Below are positions 52,737-61,696 of a stretch of DNA of 64,000 nucleotides, one piece after another. How positions within the stretch are numbered: the first letter of the stretch is position 1; every line of letters begins with the position of its first letter. The notes beneath the pieces were generated by a model that saw only the letters and a program-made list of their open reading frames with translations, ran no database searches and was not told where the DNA came from. The stretch is taken from the NCBI GenBank assembly GCA_019565575.1, contig CP067379.1, positions 1,364,001-1,428,000 on the forward strand, read 5' to 3'. Source of the stretch: Flavobacterium covae (lineage in GTDB: Bacteria > Bacteroidota > Bacteroidia > Flavobacteriales > Flavobacteriaceae). Made by a program: the position numbers and the translations under genes.

Positions 52737-53159
52737 TTAAAATGGTAAATCGTTTTCTGTTGGAGGGCCAAAATTAGTGCTTTTTGGTGTTTCTGATGGG
52801 TTTTTAAATGATTCAGAATCCTTCTTCGTATTTAAAAAAGTAAATTCAGTTACTTGAATTTCAGTAGTATATTTTGTGGAGCCATCTTCCGCTTGCCATT
52901 GTCTTGATTTGATGCGTCCTTCAACGTATATTTTATCACCTTTTGTTAAGTACTTTTCGCAAATTTCTGCAGCTTTATTTCGAACGACAACATTATGCCA
53001 CTCTGTAGAAGTTATTTTTTCTCCAGTAGTTTTATTAATATATATATCGTTTGTAGCTAAAGGAAATCTACCAATACAGTTTCCCCCATCAAAATAGTGC
53101 ATTTTTACTTCATCTCCTAAATGCCCAATGAGCATTACTTTATTTAACGTTCCGTTCAT
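52737..53159 (-). CDS. ssb: Single-stranded DNA-binding protein
   Basis: 140 residues. The OB-fold contains MNGTLNKVMLIGHLGDEVKM, TEWHNVVVRNKAAEICEKYL and GDKIYVEGRIKSRQWQAEDG. The acidic C-terminal tail ENDLPF is the protein-interaction tip of bacterial SSB. It follows mutY by 39 bases on the same strand, a conserved flavobacterial neighbourhood. A paralogous main ssb may exist elsewhere. Confidence 0.93.
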   Translation of the reverse strand: MNGTLNKVMLIGHLGDEVKMHYFDGGNCIGRFPLATNDIYINKTTGEKITSTEWHNVVVRNKAAEICEKYLTKGDKIYVEGRIKSRQWQAEDGSTKYTTEIQVTEFTFLNTKKDSESFKNPSETPKSTNFGPPTENDLPF

Positions 53160-53198
53160 AATGGCTTATATTTAATAGTATCAAATATAGTTAAAATT

Positions 53199-54230
53199 TC
53201 AATATAGAGTTCTTTCTAAAAAATTATGAATAACAATAGGAGTAGGTAGCTTTTTTAATTCATTATATATTAAGCCTATTTCATGCTCCTGATCGAGTTC
53301 TATTTTCCAAAAATTAATATTTAAATTTTGATGAGACAGCTTGTGATTTATCTGTTCATGTTTTAAAAGAGTAATTGTTTTAATATTAGAATATTGCTCT
53401 AATATTTTGTCTTGTATAATACTCGTCTTTTCCTTTTTAGAAACTTCAATTAAAGGTAATTCATATAGATTTAGCCATATATCCTTTTTAATTCTTTGTT
53501 GGTATAAAGCCTTTTGATTCTTGTCAATTACCAATAAGTAATGAAAATGTCGATCAGTTGTTTTGTTTTTCTTTGTTTTAATAGGAAGATTAGCAACATT
53601 ATTCGTACCCAATGCGTAGCAACTACTTTGCAAGGGACAAATAGCACAATTTGGATTTTGAGGCGTACATTGTAAAGCACCAAACTCCATAATAGCTTGA
53701 TTAAATTCAGCAGGTTTATTGGGGTTAATGACCTCTGAAGCTAAATTAAAAAACGCTTGTTTAGTTTTAGGTAAACTAATATCAAGATCTAATCCAAAAT
53801 AACGAGCTATAACCCGATATACATTGCCATCTATTACAGGAACACATTCATTAAATGAAAAAGAAGCAATAGCGGCAGCTGTATATTCTCCAATTCCTTT
53901 TAATTTTTGAAGATCCTTATAATTATTTGGGAAAATTCCCTTTTTATGTTCCGTTAAAAATTTAGCTGTAGTATGAAGATTTCGAGCCCTAGAATAATAA
54001 CCTAATCCTTGCCATAATTTAAGTACTTCCTGCTCTTCTGCTTTTGCTAAATCCTGGATTTTTGGGTATTGTTTTATAAAGGCTTGGTAGTAGGGAAGTC
54101 CTTGGATTACACGGGTTTGTTGTAATATTATTTCAGATAACCAAATCAAATAAGGGTCTGTTGTTCTGCGCCAAGGAAGATCTCTCTTGTGGTATTGATA
54201 CCAAGCTATAATTGTATCACTAAAATTCAT
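53199..54230 (-). CDS. mutY: A/G-specific adenine DNA glycosylase MutY
   Basis: Removes adenine mispaired with 8-oxoguanine. 343 residues, intact. It starts MNFSDTIIAWYQYHKRDLPW. The helix-hairpin-helix motif is LQKLKGIGEYTAAAIASFSF and the catalytic Asp follows in PVIDGNVYRVIARY. The 4Fe-4S cluster cysteines are in CTPQNPNCAICPLQSSC. The C-terminal MutT-like domain has weaker conservation. A TATTTTTG promoter box lies 18 bases upstream. Confidence 0.95.
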   Translation of the reverse strand: MNFSDTIIAWYQYHKRDLPWRRTTDPYLIWLSEIILQQTRVIQGLPYYQAFIKQYPKIQDLAKAEEQEVLKLWQGLGYYSRARNLHTTAKFLTEHKKGIFPNNYKDLQKLKGIGEYTAAAIASFSFNECVPVIDGNVYRVIARYFGLDLDISLPKTKQAFFNLASEVINPNKPAEFNQAIMEFGALQCTPQNPNCAICPLQSSCYALGTNNVANLPIKTKKNKTTDRHFHYLLVIDKNQKALYQQRIKKDIWLNLYELPLIEVSKKEKTSIIQDKILEQYSNIKTITLLKHEQINHKLSHQNLNINFWKIELDQEHEIGLIYNELKKLPTPIVIHNFLERTLY

Positions 54231-54247
54231 GCTCTTAAATTGGTGCG

Positions 54248-54255
54248 CAAAAATA
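54248..54255 (-). promoter_or_regulatory. mutY -7 box
   Basis: TATTTTTG on the minus strand fits TAnnTTTG, 18 bases before the mutY ATG and divergent from the HU promoter. Confidence 0.5.
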
Positions 54256-54289
54256 ATTCTTTATGTGATTAAATTTTAATCAATTATAC

Positions 54290-54320
54290 TTGAATTATTC
54301 TTTTTTTATTCCTATATTTG
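54290..54320 (+). promoter_or_regulatory. HU gene promoter
   Basis: TTG (54290-54292), 20 bases, then TATATTTG (54313-54320). The ATG is 40 bases downstream. Confidence 0.75.
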
Positions 54321-54360
54321 CACACTCAAAAAAATGCAATAAACTTAATTATTATATAAA

Positions 54361-54669
54361 ATGACAAAAGCAGATATCGTAGCTAAAATTGCTGATAAAT
54401 TAGGCTTAGAAAAAGGAGATGTTCAGGCTACAGTAGAGTCTTTTATGGACGAAGTTAAAAATTCGTTAGAAACAGGTGATAATGTTTATTTGAGAGGTTT
54501 TGGAAGTTTTATTATTAAAACAAGAGCTGAAAAAACAGGTAGAAATATTTCAAAAAATACAACTATTAAAATTCCAGCTCATAATATACCCGCTTTTAAA
54601 CCTGCAAAAGTATTTGTTGAAGGAGTGAAAGAAAAAGTTAACGTAGAAATATTAGAAGAATCGAAATAA
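54361..54669 (+). CDS. HU family DNA-binding protein
   Basis: 102 residues. MTKADIVAKIADKLGLEKGD, VYLRGFGSFIIKTRAEKTGR and the arm tip IPAHNIPAFKPAKVF define the HU/IHF fold, a nucleoid protein that bends DNA. The short C-terminal extension ending EILEESK is acidic. It is followed after 25 bases by the small basic-peptide gene, probably on the same transcript, and a terminator. Confidence 0.93.
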   Translation: MTKADIVAKIADKLGLEKGDVQATVESFMDEVKNSLETGDNVYLRGFGSFIIKTRAEKTGRNISKNTTIKIPAHNIPAFKPAKVFVEGVKEKVNVEILEESK

Positions 54670-54694
54670 TTATTAACATAAAACCAACAAAGTT

Positions 54695-54787
54695 ATGCCA
54701 AGTGGTAAGAAAAGAAAAAGACATAAGGTAGCGACTCACAAACGTAAAAAAAGAGCGAGAGCTAATCGTCATAAAAAGAAAAAGTAG
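54695..54787 (+). CDS. 30-residue highly basic peptide (putative ribosomal small protein)
   Basis: The peptide starts MPSGKKRKRHKVATHKRKK and is almost only Lys, Arg, His, Ala and Thr. It resembles very short conserved basic peptides of Bacteroidota that co-occur with HU. The composition fits rRNA binding, as in the THX or bL36/bL38 class, but identity with any of these is only an inference. It has its own terminator whose stem begins in the last codons. Confidence 0.7.
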   Translation: MPSGKKRKRHKVATHKRKKRARANRHKKKK

Positions 54788-54805
54788 TTCTTAAACTACT
54801 TTTTT
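54779..54805 (+). terminator. Terminator after the HU/basic-peptide genes
   Basis: AAAAAGTAGTT pairs with AACTACTTTTT over a four-base loop. The stem overlaps the stop codon of the basic-peptide gene and is followed by T. Confidence 0.8.
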
Positions 54806-55009
54806 CTTTTTAAACGTTCATTGAAAATGAGATTTATGATTTTTAAATTTAGGAACATCTTAAAAAGAATACATGAATTTTAAAAATCTTAAATCCTGCG
54901 GGTTCATTGCCTGTAAAAGAAATGTTTAATCCATCCTTACAATTAGCGGTAGATAATAGGTGATTTTCCTATTATATATTGCCAAAAAGTTGGGATAAAA
55001 ATTTACGCC

Positions 55010-56556
55010 GTGAATAAAGAACTAATTATTAGATCAAGTGAAAGTGCTGTAGATTTTGCCTTATTAAAAGATGGAAAACTAATAGAATTACATAAAGATG
55101 AAGATAGTTCAGGTGCATTTCAGGTAGGGGATATCTATATTGCAAAAATTAGAAAACCAGTGGCAGGTCTAAATGCTGCGTTTGTTAATTTAGGTTTTGA
55201 TAAAGATGCTTTTCTACATTATCACGATTTAGGGCCTAATTTATCTTCTCAATTGAAATTTATTAAACAAGTATGCACAGGTAAATTCAACGATTTTTTC
55301 CTAAAAACGTTTCAGTTTGAACCTGAAATAGATAAAAATGGTATTATAACAGATGTGTTAAATGCTAATCAATCAATTTTAGTTCAAGTTGTAAAAGAAC
55401 CAATATCTACCAAAGGACCACGAATTAGTTCTGAGTTATCCTTAGCAGGTAGGTATATTGTTTTAGTGCCTTTTTCCGAAAGAGTATCTGTTTCGCAAAA
55501 AATACACTCAAAAGAAGAAAAAGAACGATTAAAACGTTTGGTTCTATCCATCAAGCCAAAAGGCTTTGGGGTTATTGTTCGTACAGTAGCCGAGGGCAAA
55601 AAAGTAGCCGAAATTGACAAAGATTTACAAAATTTGCTAGACAAATGGTCTGCAATGTGTAAACGAATCCCAACGGCTCACCATCCTTCTAGAGTATTAG
55701 GTGAATTAAATAGAGCTTCCTCTATTTTAAGAGATGTATTTAATGATACTTTTACCTCAATATTAACAGATGATGAACAGTTGTTGCAGGAAACTAAGGA
55801 GTATTTACAAGAAATAGCTCCAGGAAAAGAATCAATCGTTAAACTCTATAATTCAAAAGAAATTCCTCTTTTTGAAAAATATGGGATCGAACGTCAAATT
55901 AAAACTTCTTTTGGTAAAACAGTTTCCATGAGTAAAGGGGCTTATCTGATTATTGAACATACAGAAGCTATGCACGTTATTGATGTAAATAGTGGAAATC
56001 GTTCAAATAAAGCAACCTCTCAAGAAGATACCGCTCTTGAAGTCAATCTTATAGCAGCAGCAGAAGTTGCGCGACAATTGCGTTTGAGAGATATGGGGGG
56101 ATTATTGTAGTCGATTTTATTGATATGCAAAATCCAGACAATCGAAAAGTATTGTTTGATTTCCTAAAAGAGGAAATGAGTGACGATAAAGCAAAACATA
56201 AAATCTTACCTCCAAGTAAATTTGGTCTCGTGCAGATAACGCGACAGCGTGTTCGACCAGAGGTGAATATTAAAACTCGAGAAGAAGATCCAAATAATGA
56301 AAAAGGAGAAATTGAAGCTCCTATTGTTATTATAGATAAAATAACTTCTGAGTTGGAAAGAATTATTAAGAAGTATAAAAAGGTGCGTTTGCACGTGCAC
56401 CCGTTTATTGCTGCTTACCTTACAAAAGGTTTTCCATCAATACGTTCAAAATGGTTTTTTGAACATAAAAAATGGGTTAAAATTATACCGCGTGACGCAT
56501 ACACGTACTTAGAATATAGGTTTTTAGATGATACTGGAAATCCTGTAGAAGATTAA
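55010..56556 (+). CDS. rng: Ribonuclease E/G family protein (one frame break)
   Basis: Endoribonuclease for rRNA and mRNA processing, 515 residues after correction. The start is a GTG at 55010 giving MNKELIIRSSESAVDFALLK. The S1 RNA-binding domain includes GDIYIAKIRKPVAGLNAAFV. The catalytic DNase I-like domain has VIVRTVAEGKK and the metal-binding MHVIDVNSGNRSNK, continuing RDMGGIIVVDFIDMQNPDNR. The break at about 56098 is six G where seven are needed. It ends before a terminator. The family is essential or near-essential, so an error is likely. Confidence 0.92.
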
Positions 56557-56590
56557 TAAAAAACGCTTAGATTTCTAGGCGTTTTTTTTT
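56557..56590 (+). terminator. Terminator after rng
   Basis: AAAAACGC..TAGA pairs with TCTA..GCGTTTTT with one mismatch, followed by nine T. Confidence 0.8.
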
Positions 56591-56655
56591 GCCTTTAATA
56601 GTTGTTTAGAATGAATAAAAATAACGATTATTTAGTCGATTTTCTTCTACAAAAA

Positions 56656-56685
56656 TTGATATTTCGTCCTATGCCATTATCTTTG
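56656..56685 (+). promoter_or_regulatory. nuo operon promoter
   Basis: TTG (56656-56658), exactly 19 bases, then TATCTTTG (56678-56685): a perfect match. The nuoA ATG at 56710 is 25 bases past the -7 box. It would also drive the embedded ATPase-TOPRIM genes. Confidence 0.85.
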
Positions 56686-56709
56686 TAGCTTGGATTAATT
56701 ATCATAATT

Positions 56710-57075
56710 ATGCAATCGAATCAACTGGATTTTATACCTATTCTAATGCAAGTAGGACTAGCTGTTGGATTTGTAGGAGCTACAATCTTTATCTCTAGTT
56801 TATTAGGTCCTAAGCGTCATTCAGCCAATAAAGATAAAAATTTCGAATGTGGTATTGAATCAATAGGTAATGCCCGTATTCCCTTTTCTGTAAAATATTT
56901 CTTAGTAGCTATTCTCTTCGTTTTATTTGATGTCGAGGTTATTTTTATGTATCCTTGGGCGGTAAATTTCCGCGAAATGGGCATGGAAGGATTATTGAAA
57001 ATGGGAATTTTCATGTTTCTTTTAGTCGTAGGTTTTTACTACGTAATTAAGAAAAAAGGATTGGAGTGGGAATAA
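56710..57075 (+). CDS. nuoA: NADH-quinone oxidoreductase subunit A
   Basis: 121-residue membrane subunit of complex I with three transmembrane segments (VGLAVGFVGATIFISSLL, FLVAILFVLFDVEVIFMYPW, GIFMFLLVVGFYYVI). The loop FECGIESIGNARIPFSVKYF is diagnostic. It is the first gene of the nuo operon. An AT-rich direct-repeat tract separates it from nuoB. Confidence 0.96.
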   Translation: MQSNQLDFIPILMQVGLAVGFVGATIFISSLLGPKRHSANKDKNFECGIESIGNARIPFSVKYFLVAILFVLFDVEVIFMYPWAVNFREMGMEGLLKMGIFMFLLVVGFYYVIKKKGLEWE

Positions 57076-57115
57076 AAAATTTATTTTAAATGATGAATTT
57101 TAAATTATAAATGAA

Positions 57116-57150
57116 TAATTCAAAATTCAAAATTCAAAATTCAAAATAAT
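57116..57150. repeat. Eight-base tandem repeat between nuoA and nuoB
   Basis: The unit AATTCAAA is repeated about four times in a row in the 80-base spacer, the only sizeable gap before nuoE. Confidence 0.7.
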
Positions 57151-57155
57151 TTGAA

Positions 57156-57707
57156 ATGAGTGATTCTTCAAAATATAAAACAGTAGCTCCTCCAGATGGT
57201 TATGCTGGGGAAGGTTTTTTTGCTACCAAATTAAGCGATGTGGTAGGTTTAGCTCGTGCAAATTCGATGTGGCCTTTACCCTTTGCGACTTCTTGTTGTG
57301 GTATCGAATTCATGGCAACAGCAGGAGCACATTATGACGTGGCGCGTTTCGGTATGGAACGTATGAGTTTCTCGCCTCGTCAAGCGGATATGCTTTTAGT
57401 AATGGGAACTATTTCTAAAAAAATGGCACCTATTTTACGTCAAGTATATGAGCAAATGTCAGAACCAAAATGGGTTATTGCCGTAGGTGCTTGTGCCTCT
57501 TCGGGTGGCGTTTTTGATACGTATTCTGTTTTACAAGGTATTGATAAAGTAATTCCTGTAGATGTATATGTGCCAGGATGCCCGCCAAGACCAGAACAAA
57601 TTTTAGACGGAATTATGCGTTTGCAAGAAATTGTGAAAAATGAATCGGTTCGCCGTCGTAGTTCTGACGAATACAAAGAATTATTAGGTTCTTATAACAT
57701 CAAATAA
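57156..57707 (+). CDS. nuoB: NADH-quinone oxidoreductase subunit B
   Basis: 183 residues. It holds the terminal 4Fe-4S cluster N2, with Cys in FATSCCGIEFMATAG, VIAVGACASSGG and VYVPGCPPRPEQI. It transfers electrons to quinone at the junction with the membrane arm. The reading frame is intact and nuoC starts one base after the stop codon. Confidence 0.97.
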   Translation: MSDSSKYKTVAPPDGYAGEGFFATKLSDVVGLARANSMWPLPFATSCCGIEFMATAGAHYDVARFGMERMSFSPRQADMLLVMGTISKKMAPILRQVYEQMSEPKWVIAVGACASSGGVFDTYSVLQGIDKVIPVDVYVPGCPPRPEQILDGIMRLQEIVKNESVRRRSSDEYKELLGSYNIK

Positions 57708-57708
57708 T

Positions 57709-58230
57709 ATGGCATTAGAGAACGCTGTTATTCAACAAAAATTAATTGACCAATTTGGATTAAAAGTATCTGAATTTGTTCAACTTCATGATATTTTGAC
57801 TTTCGAAGTAGCTTCTGATGCTATCCTTGAAGTCATGAAATTCTTAAAAGAAGACGCTACCTTGCGTTTCAACTTTTTAACCGATGTGTGTGGGGTACAT
57901 TACCCAGAATATGAAGCTAATCGTCAACTAGGTGTTGTGTATCACATGCACAACTGGATTGATGGTGTTCGCATCCGCATCAAATGTTTTCTTCCTATCG
58001 ACAATCCAGAAATTGACTCGGTTACTTCTTTATTCTTAGGAGCTAACTGGCAAGAACGCGAAACCTTCGATTTCTACGGAATCACTTTCAAAGGACATCC
58101 TCAATTAAAACGTATATTGAATATGGACGAAATGACCGTATTCCCTATGCGTAAGGAATTCCCACTTGAAGATGGTGGACGTACGGATAAAGACGACCGT
58201 TTCTTTGGAAGAACTACTCATAATTGTTAA
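57709..58230 (+). CDS. nuoC: NADH-quinone oxidoreductase subunit C
   Basis: 173 residues, the 30-kDa subunit. LRFNFLTDVCGVHYPEYEAN, WQERETFDFYGITFKGHPQL and KEFPLEDGG are typical. It is separate from nuoD, unlike the fused nuoCD of E. coli. Codon use and GC are higher than in the surrounding accessory genes. Confidence 0.95.
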   Translation: MALENAVIQQKLIDQFGLKVSEFVQLHDILTFEVASDAILEVMKFLKEDATLRFNFLTDVCGVHYPEYEANRQLGVVYHMHNWIDGVRIRIKCFLPIDNPEIDSVTSLFLGANWQERETFDFYGITFKGHPQLKRILNMDEMTVFPMRKEFPLEDGGRTDKDDRFFGRTTHNC

Positions 58231-58245
58231 TAAAACTGAAAATCA

Positions 58246-59481
58246 ATGTCAGAGTTATTATTAAAACCAGAAGAGCGTTACGCTAGCATCATCGAACAAA
58301 GAAGAAACGAAGATGGTAGCGAACTAGCCATATTAAACCTAGGTCCAACACACCCTGCTACCCACGGTATTTTTCAAAACATCTTATTGATGGATGGGGA
58401 AAGAATTATTGATGGGGAAGGTACTGTAGGATACATTCATAGAGCTTTTGAAAAAATTGCAGAAAACCGCCCGTTTTACCAAATTAATGTATTGACTGAC
58501 CGTATGAACTATTGTTCGTCGCCTATCAATAATATGGGATGGTGGATGACGGTTGAAAAAGCTTTAGGGATAGATGTTCCTAAAAGAGTACAATACATGC
58601 GTGTGATTGTAATGGAGCTTGCTCGTATTGCTGACCACATTATTTGTAACTCGATTTTAGGAGTAGATACTGGTGCCATGACAGGTTTCTTCTACGTATT
58701 TGAATACCGTGAAAGAATCTACGAAATCTATGAAGAAATTTGTGGTGCTCGTTTAACAACCAATATGGGACGTATTGGTGGTTTTGAAAGAGATTGGTCT
58801 GCGGAAGTTTGGAAAAAAATCGACGCTTTCTTAGCGGATTTTCCAGCCGTTTGGGCAGAGTTTGAAAGTCTTTTAAACCGTAACCGTATCTTTATGGATA
58901 GAACCATCAATGTGGGACCTATCTCTGCTGAAAAAGCCATGAGCTACGGATTTACTGGACCAAATTTACGTGCCGCAGGTATCGATTATGACGTGCGTGT
59001 AGCACAACCCTATTCGTCTTACGAAGATTTCGAATTCAATATTCCAGTTGGAAAATCAGGAGATACGTACGACCGTTTTTGTGTGCGTAATGCAGAAGTT
59101 TGGGAAAGTATCAGCATCATCAAGCAAGCATTAGCTAAAATGCCTGAAGGGCCTTACCATGCTGATGTTCCTGAATATTACTTACCTCCAAAAGAAGATG
59201 TATATACTACGATGGAATCGCTAATCTGGCATTTCAAAATAGTAATGGGCGAAGTACCAGTTCCTCTAACGGAAGTATATCACCCAGTAGAAGGTGGAAA
59301 CGGTGAGTTAGGTTTTTACTTAGTTACTGATGGTAGCCGTACACCGTATCGTTTACACTTTAGAAGACCTTGTTTTATATATTACCAAGCTTATATCGAA
59401 ATGGTTAAAGGGCAAAATCTATCAGATGCTATTGCTACTTTATCAAGTTTGAATGTTATTGCTGGAGAATTAGACGCTTAA
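58246..59481 (+). CDS. nuoD: NADH-quinone oxidoreductase subunit D
   Basis: 411 residues, the 49-kDa subunit that forms the quinone site with NuoB. LNLGPTHPATHGIFQNILLM, VGYIHRAFEKIAENRPFYQI, DRMNYCSSPINNMGWWMTVE and the C-terminal LNVIAGELDA are diagnostic. The frame is intact. It starts 15 bases after nuoC and is followed by nuoE after 4 bases. Confidence 0.97.
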   Translation: MSELLLKPEERYASIIEQRRNEDGSELAILNLGPTHPATHGIFQNILLMDGERIIDGEGTVGYIHRAFEKIAENRPFYQINVLTDRMNYCSSPINNMGWWMTVEKALGIDVPKRVQYMRVIVMELARIADHIICNSILGVDTGAMTGFFYVFEYRERIYEIYEEICGARLTTNMGRIGGFERDWSAEVWKKIDAFLADFPAVWAEFESLLNRNRIFMDRTINVGPISAEKAMSYGFTGPNLRAAGIDYDVRVAQPYSSYEDFEFNIPVGKSGDTYDRFCVRNAEVWESISIIKQALAKMPEGPYHADVPEYYLPPKEDVYTTMESLIWHFKIVMGEVPVPLTEVYHPVEGGNGELGFYLVTDGSRTPYRLHFRRPCFIYYQAYIEMVKGQNLSDAIATLSSLNVIAGELDA

Positions 59482-59485
59482 TGCT

Positions 59486-60026
59486 ATGGAAAAACACGAT
59501 TATACCCATTATAAACAAGAAATAAATATTACACCTGAGCTAATGACTCGCATTAATGAGTTAATCAGTCATTATCCAGAGGACAAACGTAAATCTGCAT
59601 TAATTCCAGTACTACATGAAGTACAAGATGCACACGACCATTGGTTAAGCTTATGCATTGCAAGACAAAGTAGCAGAGATTTTAGGAATCAAACCCGTGG
59701 AAGTTTACGAAGTGGTTTCTTTCTATACCATGTTCAACAGAAGACCTATTGGTAAATATATGTTTGAATTTTGTCAAACCTCTTGTTGCGCGACTCGTGG
59801 TGTAGAAAATTTAATGGATTACACTTGCGAAAAGTTAGGTGTAAAAATAGGCGAAACTACTCCAGACGGATTATTTGAAGTGCGTGGTGTAGAATGTTTA
59901 GGCGCTTGTGGTTATGCTCCTATGTTACAGTTAGGAGATTTTTATCACGAACATTTAACTAAAGAAAAAATTGACCAGCTTATCGACGATTGTAAAGCAG
60001 GTAAAGTACAACTATTAGATAAATAA
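59486..60026 (+). CDS. nuoE: NADH-quinone oxidoreductase subunit E (one frame break)
   Basis: 24-kDa subunit with the 2Fe-2S cluster N1a, 179 residues after correction. Cluster cysteines are in FEFCQTSCCATRG and VECLGACGYAPML. The N-terminal half ends LHEVQDAHDHWLS. The break at about 59652 is one extra base in AGCTTATGCA; removing it joins to ALQDKVAEILGIKPVEVYEV. The stop is followed only three bases later by the start of the ATPase gene that is not part of complex I. Confidence 0.93.
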
Positions 60027-60029
60027 AAA

Positions 60030-61066
60030 GTGAGCAACAATCATTTGACATATTTCAAAGTAGAAAACTTCAAGAAATTCGATGCTCTTGAGGTTAAAAA
60101 CATTGGACAATTCAATTTGATTGTGGGTGATAATAATGTTGGAAAAACGTGCTTGTTGGAGGCGTTGTTAGTTGAAGTTAGAATTGATGATGATTTTCTC
60201 TCAGGTTTATTTTATACAACAAATTTAGAGTACTTTTTATTTGCTTTAATTGAAAGAAAATTAATAAATGTAAATAGTCTTGTCAATGAAAGTAAATATA
60301 TCATTGACATCTCTAGTCATTTTTCTAAGAATCACAAAGAAAAGATAGTTTTACATTTAAATGATAAAAAAGTTTTATTCTCGAAAGAATTAGATATTAT
60401 TTTTTTAAGCAAAGAGCTAAATGCAATAAAAAAAATAGTGAATTAATTGAATTGAGTTTTGGGGAGAATTTCTTTTTGAATATAAATGAAAAGTTTAACT
60501 ATCCTATGGTATCTTTTTCAAATAAAGAATTGGATGTGTTAAGTCTTTATAATAGACTTTCAACAAAAAAAGAAAAAGAGAGTTTATTACAAACATTGAA
60601 GGTTATTTTTCCTAGTGTTCAGAATGTTGAATATAAAGTTGAATATAAGACTATTCCAAATACTTTTATATTCACTTTTGAAGATAAAGATGAATTTATA
60701 CCCTTAAATTACTTAGGTGATGGCTTTAAGCGTATTTTTTACGTGGTTCTTAAAGCTTTATCACTAAAAGGTAAAAGAATAATGATTGATGAAATTGAAA
60801 TAGGAATTCATCATTCAAGACAAAAGGATTTTTTTATAAATCTCTTTAAAATATGTAAAGAGTTGGATGTGCAGCTTTTTGCGACTACACACTCTAACGA
60901 ATGTATCAAAGCTTTTGTTGAAGCTTCAACAGAAGTTGAAAATGAAAAAGAAGTTAGAGTTATTAAATTAGAAGAAAGTACAGATAAAACAAAAATATAT
61001 TCTTCAACATTTTATTTTGAAAATATACAGGCAGGTTTTGAGTCTAATGTAGATTTAAGAGGATAA
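60030..61066 (+). CDS. AAA15/OLD-like ATPase inserted in the nuo operon (one frame break)
   Basis: 345 residues after correction, starting with GTG three bases past nuoE. FKVENFKKFDALEVKNIGQF and the Walker A motif GDNNVGKT (residues 33-40) open an SMC/OLD-type ATPase. The second half has an ABC-signature-like LNYLGDGFKRIF (about 226-237), Walker B IMIDEIEIGIHHS (about 251-263) and LFATTHSNECIKAF with the H-loop His. There is no TOPRIM domain in this chain. The break at about 60435 (eight A where nine are needed) splits it. It overlaps the TOPRIM gene stop-to-start. Such ATPases pair with nucleases in defence systems. It is much more AT-rich than the nuo genes on either side. Confidence 0.85.
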
Positions 61067-61692
61067 TGAAGAATTACGGTCAAAATAAAATTTTTGTTGA
61101 AGGTAAAAGTGATAAATTATTTATTGACTTTTTACTATCAGAATATTTTAAAATTGAAGATGAAAAAGTAGTTGTGTCTGTTGGAGGAAAAGATAACTTA
61201 AAAAATCAACCTGATTTGTTAGATACAAAGAGGATTGATGAAAAAGCTAAAAATTTAGTTGTTTTTGATACTGATACATTGAAAAATGAAGGAGGAAGAG
61301 AAGCAAAAATAAAATTCATAAATCAAATTGCAGATAGTTTAAATGTCAAATTTGAATTATTTTTGTTGCCTTTTGATAATGAAATTGAAGGGATGCTTGA
61401 AGATTTATTGCAGACCTTATTTGATGATAAACTAATGTTTTTTGATGAATGTTGGGATAATATGATAGATTGTTTTAAAAAAACAGAAATTGTAAATCTA
61501 AATATCCCTGCTCAAAAAGCAAAAATATTTTCTAAAATAGATTTGTTTGAAAAGCATAAAGTTGAAAAATGGAAGACAAGACCAGAAGAATATAATTTTA
61601 CAGATAAAGGAATTTGGAATATAAATTTTCAAAATAATCCAAGTTTAAAAAAGTTAATAACCTTTATCGAAAACAATTTATTTAACGAATAA
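61066..61692 (+). CDS. DUF3226-like TOPRIM protein, partner of the ATPase
   Basis: 208 residues, intact. The TOPRIM glutamate is in KIFVEGKSDKLFIDFLLSEY (Glu12) and the DxD in NLVVFDTDTLKNEGG (Asp68, Asp70). FELFLLPFDNEIEGMLEDLL follows, as in DUF3226 proteins. TOPRIM proteins cut or bind nucleic acid with magnesium. The start overlaps the ATPase stop (TAATG), implying coupled translation and a complex. The stop lies four bases before nuoF. By analogy to AriA/AriB (PARIS) or Gabija the pair may sense and answer phage infection. This role is inferred, not shown. Confidence 0.78.
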   Translation: MKNYGQNKIFVEGKSDKLFIDFLLSEYFKIEDEKVVVSVGGKDNLKNQPDLLDTKRIDEKAKNLVVFDTDTLKNEGGREAKIKFINQIADSLNVKFELFLLPFDNEIEGMLEDLLQTLFDDKLMFFDECWDNMIDCFKKTEIVNLNIPAQKAKIFSKIDLFEKHKVEKWKTRPEEYNFTDKGIWNINFQNNPSLKKLITFIENNLFNE

Positions 61693-61696
61693 ATAA

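Noticed and set aside
54880..55009. Possible short coding remnant reading NPAGSLPVKEMFNPSLQLAVDNR before rng
   Set aside because: The frame is short, is interrupted by a stop and has no recognisable family; composition alone is not enough.
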